From Coleofasciculus sp. LEGE 07092 (GTDB lineage Bacteria; Cyanobacteriota; Cyanobacteriia; Cyanobacteriales; Coleofasciculaceae), in the NCBI RefSeq assembly GCF_015207375.1, contig NZ_JADEWY010000048.1, forward strand, positions 1 to 42,854: 42,854 bases of DNA, given 5' to 3'. The notes under the pieces are model-generated. The model was not told the origin of the DNA and did no database searches. It saw only the letters and a list, made by a program, of their open reading frames with translations. Position 1 is the stretch's first letter, and every line of letters starts with the position of its first letter. Below, piece after piece: positions 9,180 through 16,285 of this stretch. Both the position numbers and the translations under genes were made by a program.

Positions 9180-9593
9180 ATGAAAATCAAAGTCCTTCCG
9201 TTACTGGCTAGTATTGCAGCAATTGCCTTGACTACGGCTCCGATGGCAGTTCGCGCTCAACCACCCTTCATGGAGGAACTCAACCTTACCGCCGAACAAA
9301 AAGCCCAGTTGGAACAAATTCGGGAAAGTACTGACTCTCAAATTGAGCAGATCCTTTCTCCTGAACAACAGCAGCAATTCCAAACTATCAGAACAGAACG
9401 TCAGCGTGTACGGGGAGCAAGGGAAGCTCTTAACCTTTCGGATGAACAGCGAGATCAGATGCGAGAGATCCATCAGTCAGCCCGAGAGCAGATGCAGAAT
9501 GTCCTCACTGAAGAACAACGTCAGCAAATGCGTGAAGCAATGCAATCCCGTCGGGGTGAAGGTAGATTCAGAGGGAGAAATCAACCTCGTTAA
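9180..9593 (+). CDS. Spy/CpxP-like periplasmic LTXXQ-motif protein
   Basis: A 137-residue protein with a signal peptide (residues 1-26, ending VRAQ). The mature region is an alternating charged, glutamine-rich helix set: LNLTAEQKAQLEQIRES, LSPEQQQQFQTIR, LNLSDEQRDQMREIHQS and LTEEQRQQMREAMQS. These four LTxEQ-like repeats match the Spy/CpxP fold, a cradle-shaped periplasmic chaperone or stress sensor. The C-terminus is arginine- and glycine-rich. It is transcribed divergently from a DesK/NarL two-component pair, and CpxP and Spy are classically outputs or modulators of such systems, so a functional link is likely. The ATG at 9180 is preceded by a purine-rich stretch but only a weak Shine-Dalgarno sequence. 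Confidence 0.82.
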   Translation: MKIKVLPLLASIAAIALTTAPMAVRAQPPFMEELNLTAEQKAQLEQIRESTDSQIEQILSPEQQQQFQTIRTERQRVRGAREALNLSDEQRDQMREIHQSAREQMQNVLTEEQRQQMREAMQSRRGEGRFRGRNQPR

Positions 9594-9635
9594 TACCAAC
9601 TAATTGTACTCAGTGGGGAGTAGAGTATCTATACT

Positions 9636-9657
9636 ATTCCCCATTCCCCATTCCCTC
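9636..9657. repeat. Short tandem heptamer repeat (STRR type, CCCCATT)
   Basis: About three CCCCATT-type units lie between the convergent Spy-like and lipoprotein genes. Heptameric short tandemly repeated repetitive sequences are well known in cyanobacterial intergenic DNA. Confidence 0.55.
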
Positions 9658-9689
9658 AACTGTCACCTTTATTTGTGTCGAGGTACTTA

Positions 9690-10247
9690 CTACTGAGGGG
9701 GAGTGGGGTTAACCGCTTGTAAGGCTGCTTCTGTATCAATGGCAGTCTTTTCCCAAATTGCCTGCAATACTGCGTCTTCATCCAAGCCCGCGCTCATAAA
9801 AGATAAATTTTCTCCTTCAATCGCTGCCTTAGCTTGCTCGCTAATATCCGGGTATTTCGTGAAAACCTGTTTCAGGACTTGATCTCGGCATTGGAATAGC
9901 TCATCATATCCGTGAATGCGATCGCACTGCCAGAACTGTACAGCTAATTGATGCCCTTCAACTGCTGATTTGACAATGGCTAAGACGTTGGCATCACCGT
10001 AGGCATTTTCCACAATCGGCACTAAATCCGTAATATCTTCGCCATACTCTTTGGGATTAATGCCGCTTTCGAGTTTAATTTTTATGACTCGCAGCTCTTC
10101 AATTGCAGTTTTCATGCGAGGTGATACGACAGGGGACGGATTGCTAGCGATTGTATTTCCCGAATGAACAAGTGAGGATTGTTGGACAGTGCAGCTAACC
10201 AGGAGGGTAGCTGTAGAAAGGATACGTGCTAATTTATAAAATGGCAT
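9690..10247 (-). CDS. Small putative lipoprotein, unknown function
   Basis: A 185-residue protein with a short signal peptide ending in the lipobox LLVSC (Cys19 probable lipidation site), then a Ser/Pro-rich linker and a helical domain. That domain contains two segments with cysteines, FWQCDRIHGYDELFQCRDQVLKQVF, and ends EAALQAVNPTPPQ. I do not recognise a family. It is likely anchored on the periplasmic face of a membrane. It is a single gene, convergent with the Spy-like protein, with about 100 bases between their 3' ends. Confidence 0.65.
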   Translation of the reverse strand: MPFYKLARILSTATLLVSCTVQQSSLVHSGNTIASNPSPVVSPRMKTAIEELRVIKIKLESGINPKEYGEDITDLVPIVENAYGDANVLAIVKSAVEGHQLAVQFWQCDRIHGYDELFQCRDQVLKQVFTKYPDISEQAKAAIEGENLSFMSAGLDEDAVLQAIWEKTAIDTEAALQAVNPTPPQ

Positions 10248-10484
10248 CTGACAATCATGCAGTCAAAGGTTTTTGCAGGGGTTCTAGTCCAGTATGCCCA
10301 ACTTATCAACTGCAAAACACATTTTTAAACTTATTTTGATGAAGATTTGATGAATAAATAAGGCAGGTATTTAATTTTTGAAAAAGTAATACGATCGTTA
10401 TGAAAGCGATGCAAACATGGTGCTTTTGCTAGTATACACCTACAGCTAGTATTCATTAAGAGTACAGACTGTGTTTTTTACAGC

Positions 10485-10590
10485 GGGAGAGATTTTCAAC
10501 TAAGTGAATCTACGGCTAACGATATATTTAACGATTGGTTAGTTCTGCTCGGATAATTATTGCCACCCAGTTTGCTAGAAAGGGAAATTA
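10485..10590 (+). pseudogene. Remnant of an IS5-like (DDE_Tnp_4 type) transposase
   Basis: Plus-strand codons read DFQLSESTANDIFNDWLVLLG, then a TAA stop, then in the same frame LLPPSLLERE. This resembles the helix-turn-helix and following helix of IS5-related transposases with an HTH_Tnp_4 domain, whose members carry a comparable ESTAN..F..W...LR.LLP.SLLE pattern. No start, catalytic residues or ends survive. The rest of the 10248-10703 gap has no gene that I can support. The match is from memory of the family and moderate at best. Confidence 0.38.
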
Positions 10591-10703
10591 ACGGCAGCGC
10601 AAAAAGAAAAAAACAAGGAGTTTTCGTCGAGGCGAATACAGTTAGGGGTTGCCAGAATTGACAAACAATGACAGTACAATGCAACCAGGCTTGAAATAGC
10701 GAT

Positions 10704-11242
10704 AAATCTTTATTCTGACTAATCTCCCCATAAGAGTAGCAACGGCTGCTCTCATTGCTCAAATCTATCGTAAGCGTTGGACTCTCGAAACCTTGTTTCA
10801 AGTACTCACTGTGATTTTTAATTGTCAAATCAAGACTCTTGCTTATCCCAAGGCAGCTCTTTTTGCTTTCTGTGTTGCTCTAGTTTCCTACAATATTCTT
10901 GCTGTAGTCCTAGCTGCCTTGAGAAGCGTTTATGGCAGCGAGAAAGTTGAACAAGAAGTTTCCTGTTATTATCTGGCTGACGAAATTCGAGGCACTTATC
11001 GCGGCATGATGATTGCGATTCCTCCTTGTGAATGGAAGGTTTTTGAGCAGATGAGTTTGATGGAGTTGACCCAGGTGCTTCTGGATTTGGCGGGTCGGGT
11101 TAATTTGAGAGCCTTTCTACGTCACCCACGCGCCGAAAAGAAGACAAACTTCCGACTCAAACGCCAGCGTCCTGCCCAGCGCCCTCATGTTTCTACTGCT
11201 AAGATTCTAGCCCAAACTAAAGCCAAAAAGCTGACACCTTGA
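10704..11242 (+). pseudogene. IS4-family transposase, C-terminal fragment
   Basis: It encodes the last 180 or so residues of the transposase, from IFILTNLPIRVATAALIAQ through the C-terminal catalytic helix IYRKRWTLETLFQVL to the end (KAKKLTP). The final 149 residues are the same as those of the longer copy at 33253-34362. The first two catalytic aspartates (DGN and DRNF regions) and all upstream sequence are missing, so it cannot be active. A TTG at 10793 could in principle start a 149-residue product, but I treat the whole as a pseudogene. Confidence 0.82.
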
Positions 11243-11251
11243 AAGGGCTGG
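10704..11251 (+). mobile_element. IS4-family insertion sequence, 3' fragment (copy 1)
   Basis: This segment matches the reverse complement of 33244-33791, starting at AAATCTTTATTCTG and ending in GGGCTGG shortly after the transposase stop. Outside these limits the two copies diverge, so 11251 is the probable right end of the element and 10704 is a truncation point. It abuts the IS5-like remnant on the left and the stump of an exported-protein gene on the right. Confidence 0.85.
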
Positions 11252-11406
11252 GTGAGTCTTGCCGATCCTGATGCTGTCGATCCAAAGTCAGCATTGAGCG
11301 TGTTTAAATCCGCTTTGAAAAACATTGAGGCAGCCATTGCTGTCGTCGGACATAGAGTTGCCACGGCGATCGCGGCTGTTCCTATAAGGGTTTTGGAAAA
11401 ATTCAT
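11252..11406 (-). pseudogene. N-terminal stump of an exported (CHRD-like?) protein, cut by the IS4 fragment
   Basis: From the ATG at 11406 the minus strand encodes a clear signal peptide (MNFSKTLIGTAAIAVATLC, cleavage after AMA) and the start of a mature domain, FKADLNTLNADFGSTASGSARLT. This resembles the first strands of CHRD-type or PEP-CTERM-associated exported proteins. After about 51 residues the frame enters the insertion sequence at 11251 and ends in IS-derived codons. The remainder of the gene is not found in the window. The signal peptide is clear; the family is a guess. Confidence 0.55.
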
Positions 11407-11633
11407 AAAGTCGCTCTCGATATTGAAACAGAGGGATTCCGAAGGGAAGTCCCTTAGTGAATACGAACAGCGATGGTTTTTGGATTACTTAGCGGATGTT
11501 CCCAAACCACGTAATTGCGGATAATCTGGATAAATTCACAGAAACTTCATCAAAGCTTTATCGCAACTTCACAATAGCGCACCCTAGTGCATCTCAGCAG
11601 ATACTCCTATCTCCTATCTCCATTTTTGTTCTC

Positions 11634-13385
11634 ATGTCCATCACTTCCCTGCAACGACTGCTAACGACTCCTACGGATAAGCTACCCCGCTCCCAGGTAA
11701 TCTTCTGGTTGAGTCTCAGCCTGACATTCTCAGCAATTTACAGCCTCTTAGCACTCCAAATAGCATTTAGCAGTGACTATTTAGTAGATAGCGATGCGCG
11801 TCAGCACGTCTTCTGGATGCAGCGGTTTTTAGATCCAACTCTATTTCCCAATGATTTAATTACGGATTACCATCAGTCTATTGCTCCGGCTGGGTATACA
11901 GCCCTCTACCGGATTATGGCGGCTTTGGGTATTAATCCGTGGGTATTTAACAAAGTGGTGCCTACAATTTTGGGATTAATTACCACAGGGTACTGCTTCG
12001 GGACTTGTTTGCAACTGTTACCAATACCCGTGGCAGGATTTACAGCATCTCTGTTGCTCAATCAAACGCTTTGGACAACCTATACTCTCGTTTCTGGTAC
12101 GCCGAGAGCATTTGTTTATCCGATAGTTTTAGCATTTTTATACTATTTGCTGCAGCGTTCGTTGCTTCCTTGTCTGGGTGCGATCGCTCTTTTGGGATTG
12201 TTCTATCCTCAGTATGTGTTTATCTGTGCGGGAGTCTTGATTTTACAGATATGGCGCTGGCAGGGGTGGCAACCGCGTCTTTCTGGGAATCGTCGGGATT
12301 ATTGGTTTTGTATCGCTGGGTTGGGAGTTGCTTTTGTGGTGCTGTTGCCCTACGCTTTACAATCCAATGAATTTGCTCCAGTGATTACAGGTGCAGAGGC
12401 GAGAACGTTACCGGAATTTCTGCCGGATGGGAGAACTCCTTTTTTTGATGAAAATCCGTGGGAGTTTTGGCTATTTGGCAAACGCAGCAGTCTTCTGGGG
12501 GGGATATCGCTGCTACCGTTGCTGTGGTTGGGTTTGCTGTTACCGTTTCTGTTGCGTTACCCGTCCCGTTTTCCGTTAGCAAGGCAAGTAAGGGGACAGG
12601 TTGCAATTTTACCTCAGGTTGCCTTAGCTGCGGGTGTGATGTTTTTTGTTGCTCATGCTGTCTTGTTCAAGCTGCATCTGCCGGTTCGCTATACCACTCA
12701 TAGTTTAAGAATCGTTGTGGCGTTAGCGAGTGCGATCGCTTTAATTGTAATGGTAGATGGGCTATTTCATTGGGCAAACGCCAACTCTAACCCATCTAGA
12801 AAACGCTGGGCGCTAGGAGTAAGCGCACTACTAGGAATGATACTTTTGCTCTATCCCTGCTTTGTCCCGTTTCCAATTACCCGATACAAAGAGGGTGGGG
12901 TTCCCGAATTGTACGAATTTTTGGCACAACAACCGCAGGATAGTATTATTGCATCTTTAGATGAAGAGGCGAATAATCTGCCAACCTTTGCTCAACGGTC
13001 TGTTTTAGTGAGTGAGATGTATGCGATTCCCTATCATGTCGGTTATTATCGTAAAATTCGTGAGCGGACAGTTGATTTAATTCGCGCTCAGTACAGTGGG
13101 GACTTGACAGAAGTACAAAGGTTCATACAAACCTATGGCGTGGATTTTTGGCTTCTGAATCGAGCAGCTTTTACGCCTGACTATATTTCTGGAAGTAACT
13201 GGTTAATGCAGTTTTCCGAAGCAGCGGAAAGTATTAAAGAACTGGAGGAGGGAACAACTCCAGCTTTGTCTACTCTAGTAGAGCGCTGTTCGGTTTTTGA
13301 GACAGATACTTTAGTCGTATTGGCAGCAAAATGTTTGGGTACATCCCAGGGTTCTTTAATTGAAAATGCTCCGGGGAGGGAGTGA
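11634..13385 (+). CDS. Polytopic membrane protein, paralogue A of a three-member family (putative GT-C-like)
   Basis: About 583 residues with ten or more hydrophobic segments. After the first segment (VIFWLSLSLTFSAIYSLLA) comes a periplasmic-type loop with the acidic motif [23 protein letters not shown]. The end is a soluble domain with VPELYEFLAQQPQDSIIASL and YGVDFWLLNR. Paralogues lie at 17994-19892 and 35209-37020. The architecture (acidic first loop, many membrane spans, C-terminal soluble part) recalls GT-C glycosyltransferases or O-antigen-type enzymes, but no named family is recognised. I chose the ATG at 11634 because MSITSLQRLLTTPT aligns with the start of the 35-kb paralogue; the frame upstream to 11496 is not homologous. 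Confidence 0.82.
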   Translation: MSITSLQRLLTTPTDKLPRSQVIFWLSLSLTFSAIYSLLALQIAFSSDYLVDSDARQHVFWMQRFLDPTLFPNDLITDYHQSIAPAGYTALYRIMAALGINPWVFNKVVPTILGLITTGYCFGTCLQLLPIPVAGFTASLLLNQTLWTTYTLVSGTPRAFVYPIVLAFLYYLLQRSLLPCLGAIALLGLFYPQYVFICAGVLILQIWRWQGWQPRLSGNRRDYWFCIAGLGVAFVVLLPYALQSNEFAPVITGAEARTLPEFLPDGRTPFFDENPWEFWLFGKRSSLLGGISLLPLLWLGLLLPFLLRYPSRFPLARQVRGQVAILPQVALAAGVMFFVAHAVLFKLHLPVRYTTHSLRIVVALASAIALIVMVDGLFHWANANSNPSRKRWALGVSALLGMILLLYPCFVPFPITRYKEGGVPELYEFLAQQPQDSIIASLDEEANNLPTFAQRSVLVSEMYAIPYHVGYYRKIRERTVDLIRAQYSGDLTEVQRFIQTYGVDFWLLNRAAFTPDYISGSNWLMQFSEAAESIKELEEGTTPALSTLVERCSVFETDTLVVLAAKCLGTSQGSLIENAPGRE

Positions 13386-13427
13386 AAACTATTAACAACT
13401 CGATAGCATAATTCATAATTTCTTCGG

Positions 13428-13949
13428 TCAATTATCATCGTCGGACAATCGACAACGCTGGAGTGTCTGGCACTCGATCCGCTTAGTGCGATCGCTCATA
13501 ATAGTGGGTAAGTCGGGTCGTCCCGTGAGAGCAAGTCGCCAGTCTGCCCAGATTTCGTACAGGGTATCCACAATCCAACCAATCACAGGTAGCTTGGTGG
13601 CGGCATAAATCCACCCCATTCCTAGGATTTCGTAGACTCGACGAAAGACCTCGACATTTTTGATGACAGTGCCGTCGGGGAGTACCGCATGGATTCGCCC
13701 CATTGCTGTCTCAAAGTCTACGCCGCCATGCAAAGAGGGAGTATAGTCATCGTCGGCAATGTCCACAAACGCTACTTTTCCTCGACCAGCATCCCGTTTT
13801 CTCAAGAAGTTGACTTCTCGCATACACAAGGGACATTCACCGTCGTACAGCAACTTGATTTGCCAGGATGGGGAAGCAGATACAGTAGCGACTGCAAGGG
13901 ATTCGTGGGGTTGGGTGTTTGATGAGGGCATAGGGGGTTGGAGAATCAA
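13428..13949 (-). CDS. DCC-family thiol-disulfide oxidoreductase (DUF393)
   Basis: A 173-residue protein with the diagnostic DCC motif LLYDGECPLCMREVNFLRKRD (Cys39 and Cys42, CxxC), followed by VAFVDIADDDY and the GRIHAVLPDGTVIKNVEVFRRVYEILG region of DUF393. Members are predicted thioredoxin-fold redox proteins; physiological partners are unknown. The C-terminus (LTGRPDLPTIMSDRTKRIECQTLQ) adds a third cysteine. The ATG at 13931 (MPSSNTQ) is an alternative start and neither has a convincing Shine-Dalgarno sequence. The gene converges on paralogue A, with 42 bases between the two stop codons. Confidence 0.85.
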   Translation of the reverse strand: MILQPPMPSSNTQPHESLAVATVSASPSWQIKLLYDGECPLCMREVNFLRKRDAGRGKVAFVDIADDDYTPSLHGGVDFETAMGRIHAVLPDGTVIKNVEVFRRVYEILGMGWIYAATKLPVIGWIVDTLYEIWADWRLALTGRPDLPTIMSDRTKRIECQTLQRCRLSDDDN

Positions 13950-14112
13950 TTAGCGTTGGAACCTGGTTAAAAATCTCTCGGACAAGGAGATGGAGATTTT
14001 GCTGGCTTGTTTATTGCTAATTGTAACGATATTTGTTGCTAAATGTAACGATTTGAGGATGCTATTCAGAATATAAGCTGTTGAGCGTGCGATCGCCTCT
14101 TCTTTCTCTTAC

Positions 14113-14143
14113 TCCCCCCTTACCAAGGGGGGTTGGGGGGGTT
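14113..14143. repeat. Interspersed repeat, CCCCCCTTACCAAGGGGGG type
   Basis: A C-run, TTACCAA and G-run form a short hairpin, followed by TTGGGGGGG. The same kind of element lies inside a coding region at 19203-19230. This is a familiar dispersed element of filamentous cyanobacteria, sited here in the gap before the DUF559 gene. Confidence 0.6.
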
Positions 14144-14196
14144 AACCTGGGGAAACATTTATCAGGACTAACCTTCTATAAAACCAGGATGCACCA

Positions 14197-14538
14197 ATGA
14201 CCAAACTTTACAACAGAACCTTAGAGAAAGCGAAACGTCAGCAGCTTCGGCGGAACATGACAAAAGCTGAATTTAGGCTCTGGCAAAAGCTCAAGGGTAA
14301 GCAGCTTGAAGGAGTTAAGTTTCGTAGTCAATATGGTGTTGGTCGGTTCGTTGTCGATTTTTATTGTACTGAACTTAAATTAGCGATAGAAATTGATGGG
14401 GAGAGTCATTTTCAAGACGGCGCACGAGAATATGACCAAGAAAGGCAGGCTTTTATTGAGTCGGTGGGAATTCGGTTTTTAAGGTTTACTAATGAAGATG
14501 TGTCTGGGGCATCGAAGTTGTTATCCACAGCTTCATAA
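14197..14538 (+). CDS. DUF559-family endonuclease-like protein
   Basis: A 113-residue protein of the DUF559 family, related to very-short-patch-repair (Vsr) endonucleases. It shows the family's opening (RQQLRRNMTKAEFRLWQKLKG), FRSQYGVGRFVVDFYC with the core aspartate, LAIEIDGESHF with the acidic pair, and the final IRFLRFTNEDV. After NEDV the sequence SGASKLLSTAS departs from the usual helix that ends the family, exactly where an opposing gene begins to overlap. The tail may be truncated or replaced. The role is unknown; DUF559 genes often travel with mobile DNA. Confidence 0.78.
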   Translation: MTKLYNRTLEKAKRQQLRRNMTKAEFRLWQKLKGKQLEGVKFRSQYGVGRFVVDFYCTELKLAIEIDGESHFQDGAREYDQERQAFIESVGIRFLRFTNEDVSGASKLLSTAS

Positions 14539-14783
14539 GCTTTGCCAGTGAGAGTACATCGCAGATCATTTCCTAAATCTTCGTACTGAAGCAAGCCCTC
14601 AGCCTGAAGTGCCTGTATAGCTGTCTTTTTCATCTCGGGCAGCGGTTCTTCTCCACTGTAACCAGAAATGGACGAACCATGTAAAAGCCTAGAGATTATA
14701 AATTCTTCAGATAGGTTTCCTTGATTGACCTGCTGGACGAACCATCGTAGAAGAACTTTTTGGCTATGCGTCAAGTTATACAT
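14412..14783 (-). CDS. Hypothetical protein with winged-helix-like N-terminus, overlapping the DUF559 gene
   Basis: A 123-residue frame. Residues 1-93 look genuine: MYNLTHSQKVLLRWFVQQ, then helices and GLLQYEDLGNDLRCTLTGKAYEAVD, similar in shape to small winged-helix DNA-binding proteins. The last 30 residues are antisense to the DUF559 coding region and are probably not native, so the gene may be 3'-truncated. The two genes converge and overlap by 127 bases, unusual for intact genes. No family is assigned. Confidence 0.5.
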   Translation of the reverse strand: MYNLTHSQKVLLRWFVQQVNQGNLSEEFIISRLLHGSSISGYSGEEPLPEMKKTAIQALQAEGLLQYEDLGNDLRCTLTGKAYEAVDNNFDAPDTSSLVNLKNRIPTDSIKACLSWSYSRAPS

Positions 14784-14922
14784 TGTATTTGGCTTTCACT
14801 ACCTATAGTACCTTCTTACTCATTTTGACTATCTGGAAAGCCAAATTGATCTGGCAACTCATCAGACGTAATCTTCAAAACCTCCAGTAGAGTCTTGTAT
14901 TGAACATTGATGCGATCGCGCC

Positions 14923-15039
14923 CTATTCTTCCTCGTCGCCAACCTCATCTTCCTCGTCAAGGTCTTCGCCAGTCTTTGCCCTTAACTCTTCAAACAGTAC
15001 TTCAAGCTGGCGCTGCCTTCTTTCCAGCCTTTCTACCAT
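14923..15039 (-). CDS. Very small acidic protein or fragment (38 aa)
   Basis: ATG at 15039 encodes MVERLERRQRQLEVLFEEL, then a highly acidic tail ending GDEEE. A GTG 24 bases upstream is an alternative start. After the stop, another frame on the same strand reads INVQYKTLLEVLKITSDELP and ends QNE near 14817, so this may be one frameshifted gene of about 75 residues. The rest of 14784-15173 shows no other gene that I can support. Confidence 0.28.
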   Translation of the reverse strand: MVERLERRQRQLEVLFEELRAKTGEDLDEEDEVGDEEE

Positions 15040-15173
15040 AAAATACGAATGGCTGATTTTCACATATGTCAGTCAAACAAGTTCCTTGCAGGCGATCGCT
15101 AAAAAGAGCGCAGCGATCGCCCTTTCTGAAGACATTACCCAGATAAGGAGGACAATTTATCAGCTACCGTCAG

Positions 15174-15353
15174 ATGGAACAATGGAAAAATGCCATTGCC
15201 TGTCAACTGCAAAAATGCTCCACTCAGCAACAACTACAACACTTGTGGAACGCAATTGAACGCGACCAGACAAAACATAACTCTCAATACGCCGATGCCG
15301 TTGTGTCCTTCCTGAAAAACATCTGGGTAAAATGCCTCCCCACAGCCGCTTAA
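15174..15353 (+). CDS. Small hypothetical protein (59 aa)
   Basis: A 59-residue frame starting MEQWKNAIACQLQKCSTQQ and containing LQHLWNAIERDQ and DAVVSFLKNIW, with helical, amphipathic, protein-like composition. AAGGAGG lies at 15145-15151 but 22 bases from the ATG, too far for a normal start, so it may be a remnant of a longer gene. No family is recognised. Confidence 0.33.
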   Translation: MEQWKNAIACQLQKCSTQQQLQHLWNAIERDQTKHNSQYADAVVSFLKNIWVKCLPTAA

Positions 15354-15467
15354 CTGCCTCAAAACTACCATCACGACAACTCAGCCTGTACAAAAGCGAT
15401 CGCGAAGATGAGATGTGTTATGTACTAGTCAAATACCACAAAACAAAATCCAATGGTGAGTGCCTCT

Positions 15468-16238
15468 ATGAATCCCTACACGATTATTCATCAAACTCAA
15501 CGGCAGCGAGTCAGCGATGGTATGACACGGGCGCTTCTAGAAAACTGCGAGAGTGCCCCACGCACCCTCGTACTCGTCTGGTCTCAACTGGGTGACTTTG
15601 ATAGTCTAGAATACGCTTGGTGGTTACAGCGAGAAGCCGAACCGTTGCAAGCTAAAGGACTAGCTATTCGCGCTGTGGGTATTGGCAACCTCGATTCGGG
15701 AAAACAGTTCTGTAACTATACAGGATTTCCTGCCGAGTGGTTGTTTGTTGATCCAGATGCTCAATTGCATCGCCAGCTTCATCTCTATCCTGGGCTTTGT
15801 CTAAAACTCCCTGGACTCTCCACCAATCAAACAGCTTGGTTTAACCTACTATTAATGTGTGCAGGGATTGGCAGCCGGGGTACACTCGCTGAAGTTTTTC
15901 GGGGTTATCGGGGCGATCGCCAAGCGCCTCAGCTTATTGATGATAATGAAGTGGTACAAGCAGCACCGCTACCCCCACTAAAAGGGGAATTTTTTAAATT
16001 CGCTGGGGGTAGGGGGTATCAGCGCCCGTTTGAATTAGCCACCTTACGACTGCGAAATATGGTGGAAGTTCTGGGCAATTGGAAAACTTACGTCCCCAAT
16101 TCTGCCTATCTGACACAGCGAGGTGGAACCTTCCTCTTTGATACAGAGGGTAAGCTACTCTACGAGCATCGTGATAAGGGAATTCTCGACTTTGCTGCTA
16201 ACAAGAGCCGCCCATTATCGTTTTTATCAGAGGTTTGA
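15468..16238 (+). CDS. PRXL2-like (AhpC/TSA-related, thioredoxin-fold) protein lacking the usual cysteines
   Basis: A 256-residue protein resembling the AhpC-TSA_2/PRXL2A family: RTLVLVWSQLGDFDSLEYAWWL at the first strand and helix, AIRAVGIGNLDSGKQFCNYTGFP, a VFRGYRGDRQAPQ stretch and the end motif YLTQRGGTFLFDTEGKLLYEHRDKGIL. Family members with activity carry Cys in the position occupied here by QLGDFDS, so a peroxiredoxin reaction is doubtful. The ATG at 15468 has GGTGAG 8 bases upstream; 15453 is an alternative start. It precedes the GT39 gene by about 50 bases on the same strand. Confidence 0.75.
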   Translation: MNPYTIIHQTQRQRVSDGMTRALLENCESAPRTLVLVWSQLGDFDSLEYAWWLQREAEPLQAKGLAIRAVGIGNLDSGKQFCNYTGFPAEWLFVDPDAQLHRQLHLYPGLCLKLPGLSTNQTAWFNLLLMCAGIGSRGTLAEVFRGYRGDRQAPQLIDDNEVVQAAPLPPLKGEFFKFAGGRGYQRPFELATLRLRNMVEVLGNWKTYVPNSAYLTQRGGTFLFDTEGKLLYEHRDKGILDFAANKSRPLSFLSEV

Positions 16239-16285
16239 GGGAGTTGTCATCAAACTATTCAGCTTAACATTTATTTAAAACTCAG

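Noticed and set aside
10496..10828. 110-codon minus-strand frame across the IS remnants
   Set aside because: It reads antisense through both the IS5-like remnant and the IS4 fragment, so it is a chance frame.
11252..11524. 90-codon plus-strand frame
   Set aside because: It lies antisense to a clear signal-peptide-coding stump and has no ribosome binding site or recognisable domain.
14900..15259. Plus-strand serine-rich frame
   Set aside because: The serine run is antisense to an acidic minus-strand peptide and the frame has no homology that I recognise.
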